From Actinomycetes bacterium (GTDB taxonomy: Bacteria; Actinomycetota; Acidimicrobiia; Acidimicrobiales; UBA8190): a stretch of DNA of 24,928 nucleotides. Positions 7,558-14,849 of the stretch are shown here, piece after piece; positions within the stretch are counted from its first letter, which is position 1; each line of letters starts with the position of its first letter. The notes under the pieces were generated by a model, which saw nothing but the letters and a program-made list of their open reading frames with translations, did no database searches and was not told where the DNA came from. The translations under genes and the position numbers were made by a program. The stretch spans positions 1-24,928 of the forward strand of contig JAJZYI010000009.1 in NCBI GenBank assembly GCA_021798135.1. Reading direction: 5' to 3'.

Positions 7558-8199
7558 TACGTCTCGAAACGTCACGTGTCTCCGGCACGGGCCGTGCCGG
7601 CATGCGCCACGTCGTCGCTCGGCCGGGTCGCGCGCCGGGCCGAGCGGAGGTCCGCCTTCGGGGCACGCGCTGCCGATCGGCCACGCACCTCGAGCGGACG
7701 CTCTCCGGCCTCGTCGACGCGCCGCCTGCCGGCTGCCGCGCTCGCGCACGGACGAGCTGCACGTGGCGAGAGTGGGTGTGGTTCATCCTCCTGGGGTCTG
7801 GAGGACGAAGAGAGCCCTTGCGGCCCTGTCCGGCGCCGCGCGAACCGCCCTTCATCCGAGGACTGGCATTCGTGGTGCAGACCGACCCAGGCGACCGGGC
7901 TCGCCGCCTCGTGGGCGGACGACCGTTGCGGGACAGCGCCGGGATCTCACCGGACTTCGCTGGAGCGGCTGCGGTCCCCGACCCGTGTGGACCGGGGACG
8001 AGCGTCAAGGTACGGGCGGCGCCAGCCGACTGTCAAGCTCCGGGTGCTCCCAGCGTGCCGCAGCCGGCCAGGGCCCAGGCGAGCAGGGCGGCACGATGGC
8101 GCCAGGGGACCGACCGGCACGTGCCGCGACGGGACCGACCGCAGCGGTGGATGCCCTGCCCCGTGCCCAGCGGGGAGCAGCCCCTACACTGTTCACCTG
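7558..8199. other. Intergenic region with a 19-bp palindrome; no gene seen
   Basis: About 640 bp separate the riboswitch from the divergent MarR gene. I see no convincing gene: the open frames are arginine-rich, without good ribosome-binding sites or family signal. A perfect palindrome, CCGGCACGG-G-CCGTGCCGG, lies at 7582-7600. A CACGTG lies at 7573-7578 and an ACGTTTCGAGACGT dyad lies just upstream of the riboswitch, at about 7560-7573. These could belong to the operon promoter or an operator. The rest (7601-8180) shows nothing I can name. Confidence 0.5.
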
Positions 8200-8215
8200 A
8201 TGAATGGTTCACCTG
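8185..8215 (+). promoter_or_regulatory. Probable -10 element and MarR operator over the marR start
   Basis: TACACT at 8185-8190 fits a -10 hexamer and would place the transcription start almost on the ATG at 8200, giving a leaderless or nearly leaderless mRNA. A 9-bp direct repeat GTTCACCTG occurs at 8191-8199 and 8207-8215 (16-bp spacing). TTCA-N5-TGAA (8192-8204) forms a short dyad inside it. This arrangement fits autoregulation by the MarR protein encoded here. Confidence 0.5.
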
Positions 8216-8700
8216 CCACCCGACGGCCGCACGCGGCCTCCGCCAAGCGGCGCACGCGGACCAGCCGGGCACCGCTGCTGCGGCGCCTGCTCGACCTGGC
8301 CCCGGCCGTGCGGCGGGCGTTCGAGGTCCGGCTGGACGCCGAGCACCGGGACCTGTGGCGCTCGCTGACCGCCCACCAGCTCGAGGCGCTGGCCGCGCTC
8401 AGCGACGGCCCGATCCCCATGCGAGCCCTGTGCGATCGCCTGGAGATCAGCGAGAGCGCCGGCACCGCCCTGGTCGACCGCCTGGCCGCCCGCGAGCTGG
8501 TCGAGCGGAGGGCGGACCCGGCCGACCGCCGTGTGGTCCGCATCGCGGCGAGCGACGCCGCCCGGGAGATGGTCGACCAGTACCGCGAGCTCAAGCAGCG
8601 CCGGCTGGCGGCGCTGCTGGCCGACCTCCCGACCGAGGACCTGGCCACCCTGGTCCGCATCTACGAGGCGGTGCTCGCCGGCCAGGAGAGGCAGCGGTGA
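8200..8700 (+). CDS. MarR-family transcriptional regulator
   Basis: This 166-residue winged-helix protein has a basic N-terminal arm (about 30 residues, RRPHAASAKRRTRTSR). The MarR fold follows: LTAHQLEALAALSDGPIPMRALCDRL, the recognition helix region SESAGTALVDRLAARELVERR and the wing ADPADRRVVRIAAS. A dimerising C-terminal helix completes it. The start at 8200 has no Shine-Dalgarno sequence but sits just after a -10-like TACACT, suggesting leaderless translation. Its stop overlaps the GTG of the MFS gene (GTGA), so it most likely represses this MarR-exporter operon and is released by an exported drug or phenolic ligand. The ligand is unknown. Confidence 0.88.
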   Translation: MNGSPATRRPHAASAKRRTRTSRAPLLRRLLDLAPAVRRAFEVRLDAEHRDLWRSLTAHQLEALAALSDGPIPMRALCDRLEISESAGTALVDRLAARELVERRADPADRRVVRIAASDAAREMVDQYRELKQRRLAALLADLPTEDLATLVRIYEAVLAGQERQR

Positions 8701-10694
8701 GCCAGGCCTCAGCGCCGGCACCGGCTGGCGACGCCCGCCCCGGCGGCCGCGACACCGCCCGCCCCGGCGCCCGCGACACCGCCCGCCCCGGCGACCGCGA
8801 CACCGCCCGCCCCGGCGGCCGCGACACCGCCCGCCCCGGCGACCGCGACACCGCCCGCCCCGGCGACCGCTACAAGTGGTCGGCCCTGTTCAACACCACG
8901 TTGGGCGTGCTGCTCGTCGCGATCAACGAGTCGATCCTCATCATCGCCCTGCCCGACATCTTCCACGGCATCCAGCTCGACCCCCTGGTGCCCGGCAACT
9001 CCTTCTACCTGCTGTGGATCCTGCTCGGGTTCATGCTGGTGACGGCGGTGCTGGTCGTGACCCTGGGCCGCATCGGCGACATCTACGGGCGCGTCCGCAT
9101 GTACAACCTCGGCTTCGCCGTGTTCACCGTCTTCTCGGTCCTGCTGTCGGTGAACTGGCTGCACGGCACGGCGGCGGCGGCCTTCATCGTGGGCATGCGC
9201 ATCGGGCAGGGAGTGGGAGGGTCGTTCCTGTTCGCCAACTCGGCCGCCATCCTCACCGATGCCTTCCCGGAGGACCAGCGAGGCCTGGCGCTCGGGATCA
9301 ACAACGTCGCCGCCATCGCCGGCATGTTCATCGGCCTGGTCGTGGGCGGCGTCCTCGCGCCGCTGGACTGGCGGCTCGTCTTCGTCGTGTCGGCGCCCTT
9401 CGGCGTCCTGGGGACGGCCTGGGCCTACCTGAAGCTCCGGGACAACGGCGTGCGCAGCCCCGCCCGCATCGACTGGTGGGGCAACGTCCTGTTCGCCGTC
9501 GGGCTCACGCTGGTCCTGGTGGGCATCACCTACGGCATCCAGCCCTACGGCACCTCGGCCATGGGATGGGCCAGCCCCAGGGTCATCAGCGAGCTGGCCG
9601 GCGGCGTCGCCCTGCTGGGCGCCTTCGCCGTGGTGGAGACCAGGGTGGCGGCGCCGATGTTCCGCCTCCAGCTGTTCCGCATCCGGGCGTTCCTGGCGGG
9701 CAACGTCGCCTCGCTCCTTGCGGCCATCGGCCGGGGCGGCCTCATGTTCATGTTCGTCATGTGGCTGCAGGGGATCTGGCTACCCCTGCACGGCGTCAGC
9801 TTCGCCGACACCCCCCTGTGGGCCGGCATCTACATGCTCCCCATGACGGGAGGGTTCCTCGTCGCCGGCCCGATCTCCGGCGTGCTCTCGGACCGCTACG
9901 GCGCCCGCCCCTTCGCCACGACCGGCATGGTGGTCGCCGCCCTGACCTTCGTCGGCTTCCTCTTCCTGCCGATCGACTTCCCCTACGCCCCCTTCGCCGC
10001 GCTCATGGGTGTGAACGGCCTGGCCATGGGGCTCTTCGCCTCGCCGAACCGGGCGGCGATCATGAACAGCCTGCCGCCCGACCAGCGCGGCACCGGGGCC
10101 GGCATGTCGGCGGTGTTCCAGAACGCCGCCATGGTGCTGTCCATGGGCATCTTCTTCACCCTGATGATCTCGGGCATCGCCTCGGTCCTGCCCCGGACCC
10201 TGTACCGGGGCCTGGTGGCCCAGCACGTGCCAGCGGCCACCGCCGCCGCGGTGGCACACCTGCCCCCGATCACCAGCCTGTTCGCCTCGCTGCTGGGGTA
10301 CAACCCCATGGGCCAGCTGCTCGGTCCGTCGGTGCTGGCCCACCTCCCGGCCCACTCGGCCCACGTGCTGGCCGGACGGAGCTTCTTCCCGACGCTGCTC
10401 GCCACGCCGTTCTCCGACGGGCTGACCCTGGCCTTCACGTTCGGGGCGGTCGCCTGCGCCCTGGCCGCCCTCGCCTCCGTGCTCCGGGGGCAGAGGTACG
10501 TGCACGCCCCCGCGACGGCTGCCGGGCGCGCCGACGCCACTGGCGCCACCGACGGCGGCCCGACGCCGCAGCGCAGCCACGGGGCGGTCGGGACCGGGGT
10601 CAGCCCGGGCGGTCGCCGCCGCCCCCGGGGGCGTCCCGGAAAGCGGCGAAGGCGTCGGCCAGCACGCGCAGTTCCTCCAGGTGCAGGGCCGTGA
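8697..10694 (+). CDS. MFS multidrug exporter, DHA2-like (14 TM)
   Basis: This 665-residue protein starts at GTG 8697, with AGGAGAGG (8683-8690) as ribosome-binding site and overlap with the marR stop. About 60 unusual N-terminal residues (eight-residue repeats) precede the first transmembrane helix at WSALFNTTLGVLLVAINES. The drug:H+ antiporter motif A variant TLGRIGDIYGRVRMYNLG, repeated hydrophobic segments (about 14) and SGVLSDRYGARPF in the second half place it in the DHA2 branch of the major facilitator superfamily. Partnership with MarR suggests inducible efflux of a toxic small molecule. The last 32 codons overlap the convergent marR on the other strand and give a very basic tail (RRRPRGRPGKRRRRR), so the C-terminus has an odd composition. 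Confidence 0.9.
   Translation: MSQASAPAPAGDARPGGRDTARPGARDTARPGDRDTARPGGRDTARPGDRDTARPGDRYKWSALFNTTLGVLLVAINESILIIALPDIFHGIQLDPLVPGNSFYLLWILLGFMLVTAVLVVTLGRIGDIYGRVRMYNLGFAVFTVFSVLLSVNWLHGTAAAAFIVGMRIGQGVGGSFLFANSAAILTDAFPEDQRGLALGINNVAAIAGMFIGLVVGGVLAPLDWRLVFVVSAPFGVLGTAWAYLKLRDNGVRSPARIDWWGNVLFAVGLTLVLVGITYGIQPYGTSAMGWASPRVISELAGGVALLGAFAVVETRVAAPMFRLQLFRIRAFLAGNVASLLAAIGRGGLMFMFVMWLQGIWLPLHGVSFADTPLWAGIYMLPMTGGFLVAGPISGVLSDRYGARPFATTGMVVAALTFVGFLFLPIDFPYAPFAALMGVNGLAMGLFASPNRAAIMNSLPPDQRGTGAGMSAVFQNAAMVLSMGIFFTLMISGIASVLPRTLYRGLVAQHVPAATAAAVAHLPPITSLFASLLGYNPMGQLLGPSVLAHLPAHSAHVLAGRSFFPTLLATPFSDGLTLAFTFGAVACALAALASVLRGQRYVHAPATAAGRADATGATDGGPTPQRSHGAVGTGVSPGGRRRPRGRPGKRRRRRPARAVPPGAGP
8733..8876 (+). 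repeat. Six 24-bp tandem repeats encoding ARPGxRDT
   Basis: Six in-frame 24-bp units encode ARPG[G/A/D]RDT at the cytoplasmic N-terminus of the MFS exporter. The last unit ends in RYK just before the first membrane helix. Units differ only at the codon for the fifth residue and at the end of the last unit. The tract is basic and charged, probably disordered, and likely to vary in copy number between strains. Confidence 0.93.
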
Positions 10695-11079
10695 GCTCCT
10701 GCAGCGCGACCCGTCCCCGGTCCTGCAGCCGGACCCGCACCACCCGCCGGTCGTCGGCGTCCGCGACGCGAGCGACCAGTCCGGCGGCCTCGGCCCGGTC
10801 GACGAGGCCGACCGCCGAGTGGTGCCGCAGCTGCAGGTGCTCGGCGACGTCCCCGATGGTGGGTGCCTCGGGGCCCGGGTGCCCGCGGACGGCCAGCAGC
10901 AGCTGGTGCTGGGCGGGCGTGAGCCCAGCCGCCTTCGCCTGGCGGGCGCTCCAGGCGAGGAAGCGGCGCAGGCCGTCGCGCACGGCGAGGATGTCGCGAT
11001 AGGCCTGGTCGTCGAAGACCTCGGCGCGTCCCGGTGCCGATCGGTGCCCGGGTCCCGCTGCGCGGCGCTGTGGGTTCAC
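10600..11079 (-). CDS. MarR-family transcriptional regulator (second)
   Basis: This 159-residue protein has the MarR layout: LTPAQHQLLLAVRGHPGPEAPTIGDVAEHL, recognition helix region RHHSAVGLVDRAEAAGLVAR, wing VADADDRRVVRVRLQDRG and a C-terminal helix. The start is a GTG at 11079 that overlaps the ClC gene stop (GTGA), so it is the second gene of a ClC-marR operon. Its 3' end overlaps the convergent MFS gene by 95 bp. The target is probably its own operon or the neighbouring exporter; the ligand is unknown. Confidence 0.88.
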   Translation of the reverse strand: MNPQRRAAGPGHRSAPGRAEVFDDQAYRDILAVRDGLRRFLAWSARQAKAAGLTPAQHQLLLAVRGHPGPEAPTIGDVAEHLQLRHHSAVGLVDRAEAAGLVARVADADDRRVVRVRLQDRGRVALQELTALHLEELRVLADAFAAFRDAPGGGGDRPG

Positions 11080-12890
11080 GCCGGCGCCTCCTCGTCTCCG
11101 TCGCCGGCCCCGAATCCCTCGTCACGCCGGCGGCCCCCGTCGTCCCCGTCGCCGGCCCCGAACCCCGCATCCCGCTGGTGCCGGTCCGCGTCGCCGTCCG
11201 CCGCGAGCCCGTCACCGCTCAGGCACCGTGCCTCGTCCTCCCCACCGGCTTCCTCGACCCGCCGGACCGACCCGTTGCGGCCGCCGCGCCAGAGGGTGGC
11301 GGGCTGGGGGACGGCGTCGGCCAGCCGGCGGGCCACGGCCAGCTCGATGGCAGTGCGGTCCAGCAGGCCGACTGCCCGCCCCCCTTCCTCCACGACGATC
11401 CGGTCGGCCGTGCCGGCGAGGAGCAGGACCACGGCGTCACGCAGGTGCGCCGTGCTGGGGACCCGCGGCAGGGATGGGTCGAGGCCGTCGTCGGGGAGCG
11501 GGTCCATCACCTGCCCGGCAACGCTGGCACGGAAGGGGTCCACCTCCGCGTCGAGCTCCACCCGCAGCCCGCGCCGCACCAGCTTGTCGGTCATGATCCG
11601 CTGGTCGAGGACCTGGTGTGCCACGAGCTCGGCGACGGCCACGGCGATGAGCATCGGGACCACCAGGTGGTAGGCGCCCGTCACCTCCACCGCGAAGATC
11701 GTCCCCGTCAGCAGGGCGCGCGACGCCGCGCCGAAGGTGGCGCCCATGGCGACCAGGGCGAAGGCGGCGGGCTGCACGTGCAGCGCCGGGAACGCATGGG
11801 CGAAGCCGATCCCGACCATGTCGCCCATGGTGGCGCCGATGAGGAAGATGGGCGCCAGCGTGCCCCCCGACGTGTTCGACGCCAGGGCGATCCACCACGA
11901 GAAGAGCTTGGCGGCGAAGAGCACCGCGGCAGCGCCGAGCAGGAACCGGCCGTTGACGGCGTCCGTGATGGCCCAGTAGCCGACCGACAGCGACCCCGGC
12001 ACGGCCAGGCCGATGCAGGCGAAGGCCACCGCGCCGACCAGCGGGTGCGCGAAGCCCGGCAGACGGGATCGATCGAACAGCGCCTCCACGGTGAACAGGC
12101 CCTTGTTCAGCACGACGGCCAGCACGCCGGCCGCCACGCCCAGGACGACGAACAGCGGGAGCTCGGCGCCGGACACCGCCCTCACGCCGGCGGCGGCGAA
12201 CAGGGCGTGGGGGCCGAGCAGCTCGGTGTGGATCTCGGTGGCGATGCCCGTGGCCAGGGCCAGGGGCAGCAGGGCGCGCAGGGAGCGCTCGGCGAGCAGC
12301 AGCTCGAAGGCCAGGACCACGGCGGCCACCGGGGTGGCGAACACCCCCGCCATCCCGGCGGCAGCGCCGGTGGCCAGCATGATGCGACGCTCGGCCGGTG
12401 AGACCCGAAGCAGCTGGCCGAGCAACGAGCCCGTCGCGCCCCCGGTGACGATGATGGGCCCCTCGGCGCCGAAGGGGCCGCCGGTCCCCATGGCGATGGC
12501 GGCCGACAGCGGCTTCGCCAGCAGGACCCGGGGCGCGATGCGGCTCTCGCTCAGCACCATGGCCTCGAGCGACTCGGGTATCCCGTGCCCCTTGATGACC
12601 GGCACCCACAAGGCGAGGAGCGCGACCACCAGCGCGCCGCCCAGCGCCACCCCGACCAGCGCCGGGCCCGGGTGGTAGTGGGACAGGTCCGGCAGGGCGA
12701 ACCCGACCCGGTGGAGCAGTGCCAGGTTGCTGATGAGGCCCACCAGCCGGACCACCACGAAGGCGGCGATACCGCCCACGAGGCCCAGGAGCACGCCGGT
12801 CGCCGCCAGCAGCGCCATGCGGCCCGGTGGCTCGCCGAGGCTCACCTCGTGCGCGCGGGGACGCAGGCGAGGTGGCCACCGGCGGGGCAT
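11076..12890 (-). CDS. ClC-family chloride transporter/channel with CBS-like C-terminus
   Basis: This is a 604-residue protein. The three anion-selectivity motifs are present: GHGIPE at 101-106 (His instead of the usual Ser), GAEGP at 141-145 with the gating glutamate E143, and GGTLAPIFLIG. The tyrosine of VTGAYHLVVP corresponds to the inner-gate Tyr. At the inner proton-glutamate position the sequence reads FELLL (E196-L197), where exchangers have EE, so proton coupling may be altered. A CBS-like region lies near residues 475-545 (MDPLPDDGL... LRDAVVLLLAG... GRAVGLLD). An acidic tail follows, with GFGAGDGD twice. The ATG at 12890 has no good ribosome-binding site but a TATGAT -10 element lies 6 bp upstream, suggesting a leaderless mRNA. 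Confidence 0.9.
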   Translation of the reverse strand: MPRRWPPRLRPRAHEVSLGEPPGRMALLAATGVLLGLVGGIAAFVVVRLVGLISNLALLHRVGFALPDLSHYHPGPALVGVALGGALVVALLALWVPVIKGHGIPESLEAMVLSESRIAPRVLLAKPLSAAIAMGTGGPFGAEGPIIVTGGATGSLLGQLLRVSPAERRIMLATGAAAGMAGVFATPVAAVVLAFELLLAERSLRALLPLALATGIATEIHTELLGPHALFAAAGVRAVSGAELPLFVVLGVAAGVLAVVLNKGLFTVEALFDRSRLPGFAHPLVGAVAFACIGLAVPGSLSVGYWAITDAVNGRFLLGAAAVLFAAKLFSWWIALASNTSGGTLAPIFLIGATMGDMVGIGFAHAFPALHVQPAAFALVAMGATFGAASRALLTGTIFAVEVTGAYHLVVPMLIAVAVAELVAHQVLDQRIMTDKLVRRGLRVELDAEVDPFRASVAGQVMDPLPDDGLDPSLPRVPSTAHLRDAVVLLLAGTADRIVVEEGGRAVGLLDRTAIELAVARRLADAVPQPATLWRGGRNGSVRRVEEAGGEDEARCLSGDGLAADGDADRHQRDAGFGAGDGDDGGRRRDEGFGAGDGDEEAPA

Positions 12891-12896
12891 GCCGAC

Positions 12897-12902
12897 ATCA
12901 TA
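12897..12902 (-). promoter_or_regulatory. -10 element of the ClC operon (leaderless transcript)
   Basis: The minus strand reads TATGAT (5 of 6 matches to TATAAT), ending 6 bases before the ATG of the ClC gene. Initiation would fall on or next to the start codon. No clear -35 is visible. The surrounding intergenic stretch 12891-13172 contains no further gene that I can support. Confidence 0.5.
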
Positions 12903-13172
12903 TCGTGCTGCGATCTATCTCCACCGAACGGGCGCACGGGTGCACGGACGCAGGAGCAGCCGGGGCGGCGACCGCCCAGCCGCGTGACCGTCGGGGTCTT
13001 GCCTGCGCGCTCGCCTCAGCGCACCCCTGGGACGTCCAGCCGGCTTCGGATGGACGGGGCACCACCGGCCGTCATCGGGCAGAAGGGCCCGCGTGCCGCG
13101 AGGAGCGAGCGGCGGAGCGCCCTTCGCCGTTGCCGATCCGGACGCGGCATGGCCCAGCGGGCCCCGGGGCAC

Positions 13173-13382
13173 TCAGTCAGAGCGTGCGCAACCCGGGGCG
13201 AGCGCACACCCCGGACGATGGCCCTCACCGCTCACGGCGCCGCACTCCGGACACACCAGGTGGACCCAGCAGGCAGCCTCGCCGCCTTCCGCGTCAGCAG
13301 CATCGCCGCCTTCGGCGTCAGCAGCGTCGCCGCCTGCCTCGCCAGCATCTCGGGCGGGTGCCGGTCGGTCGGTCTCCGCCAT
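13173..13382 (-). CDS. Small zinc-ribbon-like protein, 69 residues
   Basis: The frame begins at an ATG 16 bp after the stop of the regulator gene and ends at 13173. The first half is acidic and repetitive (GGDAADAE twice, from a 24-bp DNA repeat). The second half reads WVHLVCPECGAVSGEGHRPGC, with C44-x2-C47 and H55-x3-C59 forming a plausible zinc site. Two further cysteines (C38, C65) are present. I do not recognise a named family, although similar CPECG...EGHRPGC peptides are familiar from actinobacteria. Position suggests cotranscription with the winged-helix regulator and a role as a metal- or redox-responsive accessory protein; this is inference. Confidence 0.6.
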   Translation of the reverse strand: MAETDRPAPARDAGEAGGDAADAEGGDAADAEGGEAACWVHLVCPECGAVSGEGHRPGCALAPGCARSD

Positions 13383-13398
13383 CGATCCGCACCGGCCT

Positions 13399-14085
13399 TC
13401 AGGCGGGGATGCGGTCCGGGCCCTCGCGGCGCACCACCAGGCGGCAGCCTGCACGGTGGGGGTCCCTGGCGACCAGCCGCTCGACCCCCACGCCGCCAAC
13501 GCCCTCAGCGAGTCCCTCCACCAGGCCGCGATGCAGCTGGCAGATCGTCTCCGGATCGGTCTCCGCCACGTCGGCGAACGGGCACCGCCCGAGGACGATC
13601 TCCACCCGCCGTCCCTTGTCGATCCTGGTCGGGCGGAACCCCCGCCGCCGCATCTCCGCTTCGAGCAGGTCGACGCCGTCGTCAGCGACCGCTCCAGCGT
13701 CCACCAGCTCCGCGGCCAGGCGGTGCCCTTCCTGCCGGCCGACCTGGCGAGGCTCCTGCCTGCGCCGGACCGCACTGGCGAGCAGGCTCGCGAGCCACGA
13801 GTACGCGCCCGTCGCTCCCCACCGGTCGGAGACCTCGGGGTGCAGGCGGTACAGCAGGCGGGGACGGCCTGGCCGGGAGCGCTCCTCGACCTCCTCCACG
13901 ACCAGGGCCGCGTCCTTCAAGACGGCGAGGTGCTGGCGCACGGCGTTGTGGTTGAGCTGCACGAATTCGGTCAGCTCGGCGACACCGACCGGGTGCTCGG
14001 CTTCGGCGATGTAGCGGAAGATCCTGTGGCGCGTCGGGTCGCCCAGGGCCCGTGCTTCCTGCTGCAACGAATCATCCAGGGCCAT
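13399..14085 (-). CDS. Winged-helix regulator with Cys-rich C-terminal domain (ArsR/SufR-like, COG2345 type)
   Basis: This 228-residue protein starts at an ATG preceded by GAGGAGGAG. Residues 1-85 form an ArsR-type winged helix (LGDPTRHRIFRYIAEA, VQLNHNAVRQHLAVLKDAALV, RPRLLYRL). The C-terminal domain has three conserved cysteines, C168 in RCPFADVAE, C182 in TICQLH (with H185) and C214 in RAGCRLVV. Known relatives with this pattern (SufR and similar) bind an Fe-S cluster or metal there. A CTAG-NN-CTAG dyad sits immediately upstream of its ribosome-binding site, suggesting autoregulation. Related sites occur before several genes to the right, so I infer that it is the local repressor of a nitrosative/iron-stress regulon. 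Effector and cofactor are unproven. Confidence 0.82.
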   Translation of the reverse strand: MALDDSLQQEARALGDPTRHRIFRYIAEAEHPVGVAELTEFVQLNHNAVRQHLAVLKDAALVVEEVEERSRPGRPRLLYRLHPEVSDRWGATGAYSWLASLLASAVRRRQEPRQVGRQEGHRLAAELVDAGAVADDGVDLLEAEMRRRGFRPTRIDKGRRVEIVLGRCPFADVAETDPETICQLHRGLVEGLAEGVGGVGVERLVARDPHRAGCRLVVRREGPDRIPA

Positions 14086-14097
14086 CGCTCCTCCTCA

Positions 14098-14107
14098 CTA
14101 GTTCTAG
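14098..14107 (-). promoter_or_regulatory. CTAG dyad, putative operator of the regulator gene (site a)
   Basis: The plus strand reads ACTAGTTCTAGCC at 14097-14109, a CTAG-TT-CTAG inverted repeat lying 12 bp before the ATG at 14085. On the coding strand the core GGCTAGAACTAG contains TAGAAC, which may act as a -10 element. TAGTTCTA recurs exactly at 16325-16332 and TTCTAGCC recurs at 16404-16411. Confidence 0.55.
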
Positions 14108-14152
14108 CCTACACGGGAGTAAACACCTCCGGCCGCGCCCGCGTCGGGGGCA

Positions 14153-14180
14153 CGGCGGCCGCCTCGGCAGGCGGCCGCCG
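14153..14180 (-). terminator. Perfect 12-bp-stem hairpin, probable terminator
   Basis: CGGCGGCCGCCT, a four-base loop (CGGC), then AGGCGGCCGCCG form an uninterrupted 12-bp stem between the CopD-like gene and the regulator gene. There is no U-tract, which is usual for high-GC actinobacterial terminators. It would separate the two transcription units. Confidence 0.55.
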
Positions 14181-14320
14181 AGGGTCCACGACCGGCCGGC
14201 AGGACGTACCGCTCCAGCAGCGCGCCTGCCTGCCCACCCACCAGGGTGGCGCGGACCGCCAAGCAGGTCGCCATCGGCTGCGCCGTGCCGTCGTGGCGCC
14301 TGCGACGTCGTCGGGCGACG

Positions 14321-14734
14321 TCATCCGGCGAGGACGACGCCCATGACGAGTGCCACCACGGACGCGCCGCCAGCGACGGCACCCCAGACGGCCAGCCCCA
14401 GGCGGGAACGGGCCCGGCCGTGCAGCCACGCGCCGAGCCCGGCGAGGAGCACCACGGTGATCTTGGCCCCGAGCACCGCCTGCCACGCCGAGCCCTGACC
14501 TCGGTCCACAGCGGCGACGTTCCAGACGCCGGTGACGAGCAGGACGGCGTAGGCGGGCCAGCTCAGCCGGCTGAACGCCCGGGCGATGCGACGCGGAGCG
14601 TCCTCCCCGAGCTGCCTGGCCGTCGGGACGAGCCCGACCACGGTGAGCTGGCCGCCGACCCAGACCGTCGCGGCCAGCACGTGCAGCGACAGGCGCACCG
14701 CGTCGGCGGCGGGGGCGAGCTGAGCGAGGATCAT
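14321..14734 (-). CDS. CopD-like small membrane protein
   Basis: This 137-residue protein begins MILAQLAPAADAVRLSLHVL and has four hydrophobic segments: about 10-30, 55-75, 85-105 and 115-135. The segment LHVLAATVWVGGQLTVVG, with a membrane-embedded His and WVGG, followed by RLSWPAYAVLLVTGVWN and LGAKITVVLLAG, matches short CopD/copper-resistance-D-like proteins. These are often found beside heme or copper enzymes. It lies 115 bp downstream of the His-rich NnrS/COX1-like gene on the same strand and probably functions with it, perhaps in copper or heme handling. The upstream start in the same frame, extending to 15352, is rejected because it runs through the neighbouring gene. Confidence 0.72.
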   Translation of the reverse strand: MILAQLAPAADAVRLSLHVLAATVWVGGQLTVVGLVPTARQLGEDAPRRIARAFSRLSWPAYAVLLVTGVWNVAAVDRGQGSAWQAVLGAKITVVLLAGLGAWLHGRARSRLGLAVWGAVAGGASVVALVMGVVLAG

Positions 14735-14849
14735 CGCCGCACCGCCGTCACGCGGCGCGTGGGGAGCGGGGCTCCTCGGCCAGGGGGTCGCCGCGGGCGG
14801 CCCGAGAGCGCCCCGAGGACCCGCCTGGCACCGGGCAGCCATGGAGCAC

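Noticed and set aside
7499..8008. Minus-strand 169-codon frame in the intergenic region
   Set aside because: No ribosome-binding site or recognisable domain, Arg/Pro-rich, and it overlaps the start of the riboswitch.
4900..8199. Very long plus-strand frame leading into marR
   Set aside because: It runs antisense through two secreted-protein genes and the riboswitch; only the part from 8200 has MarR homology and codon bias.
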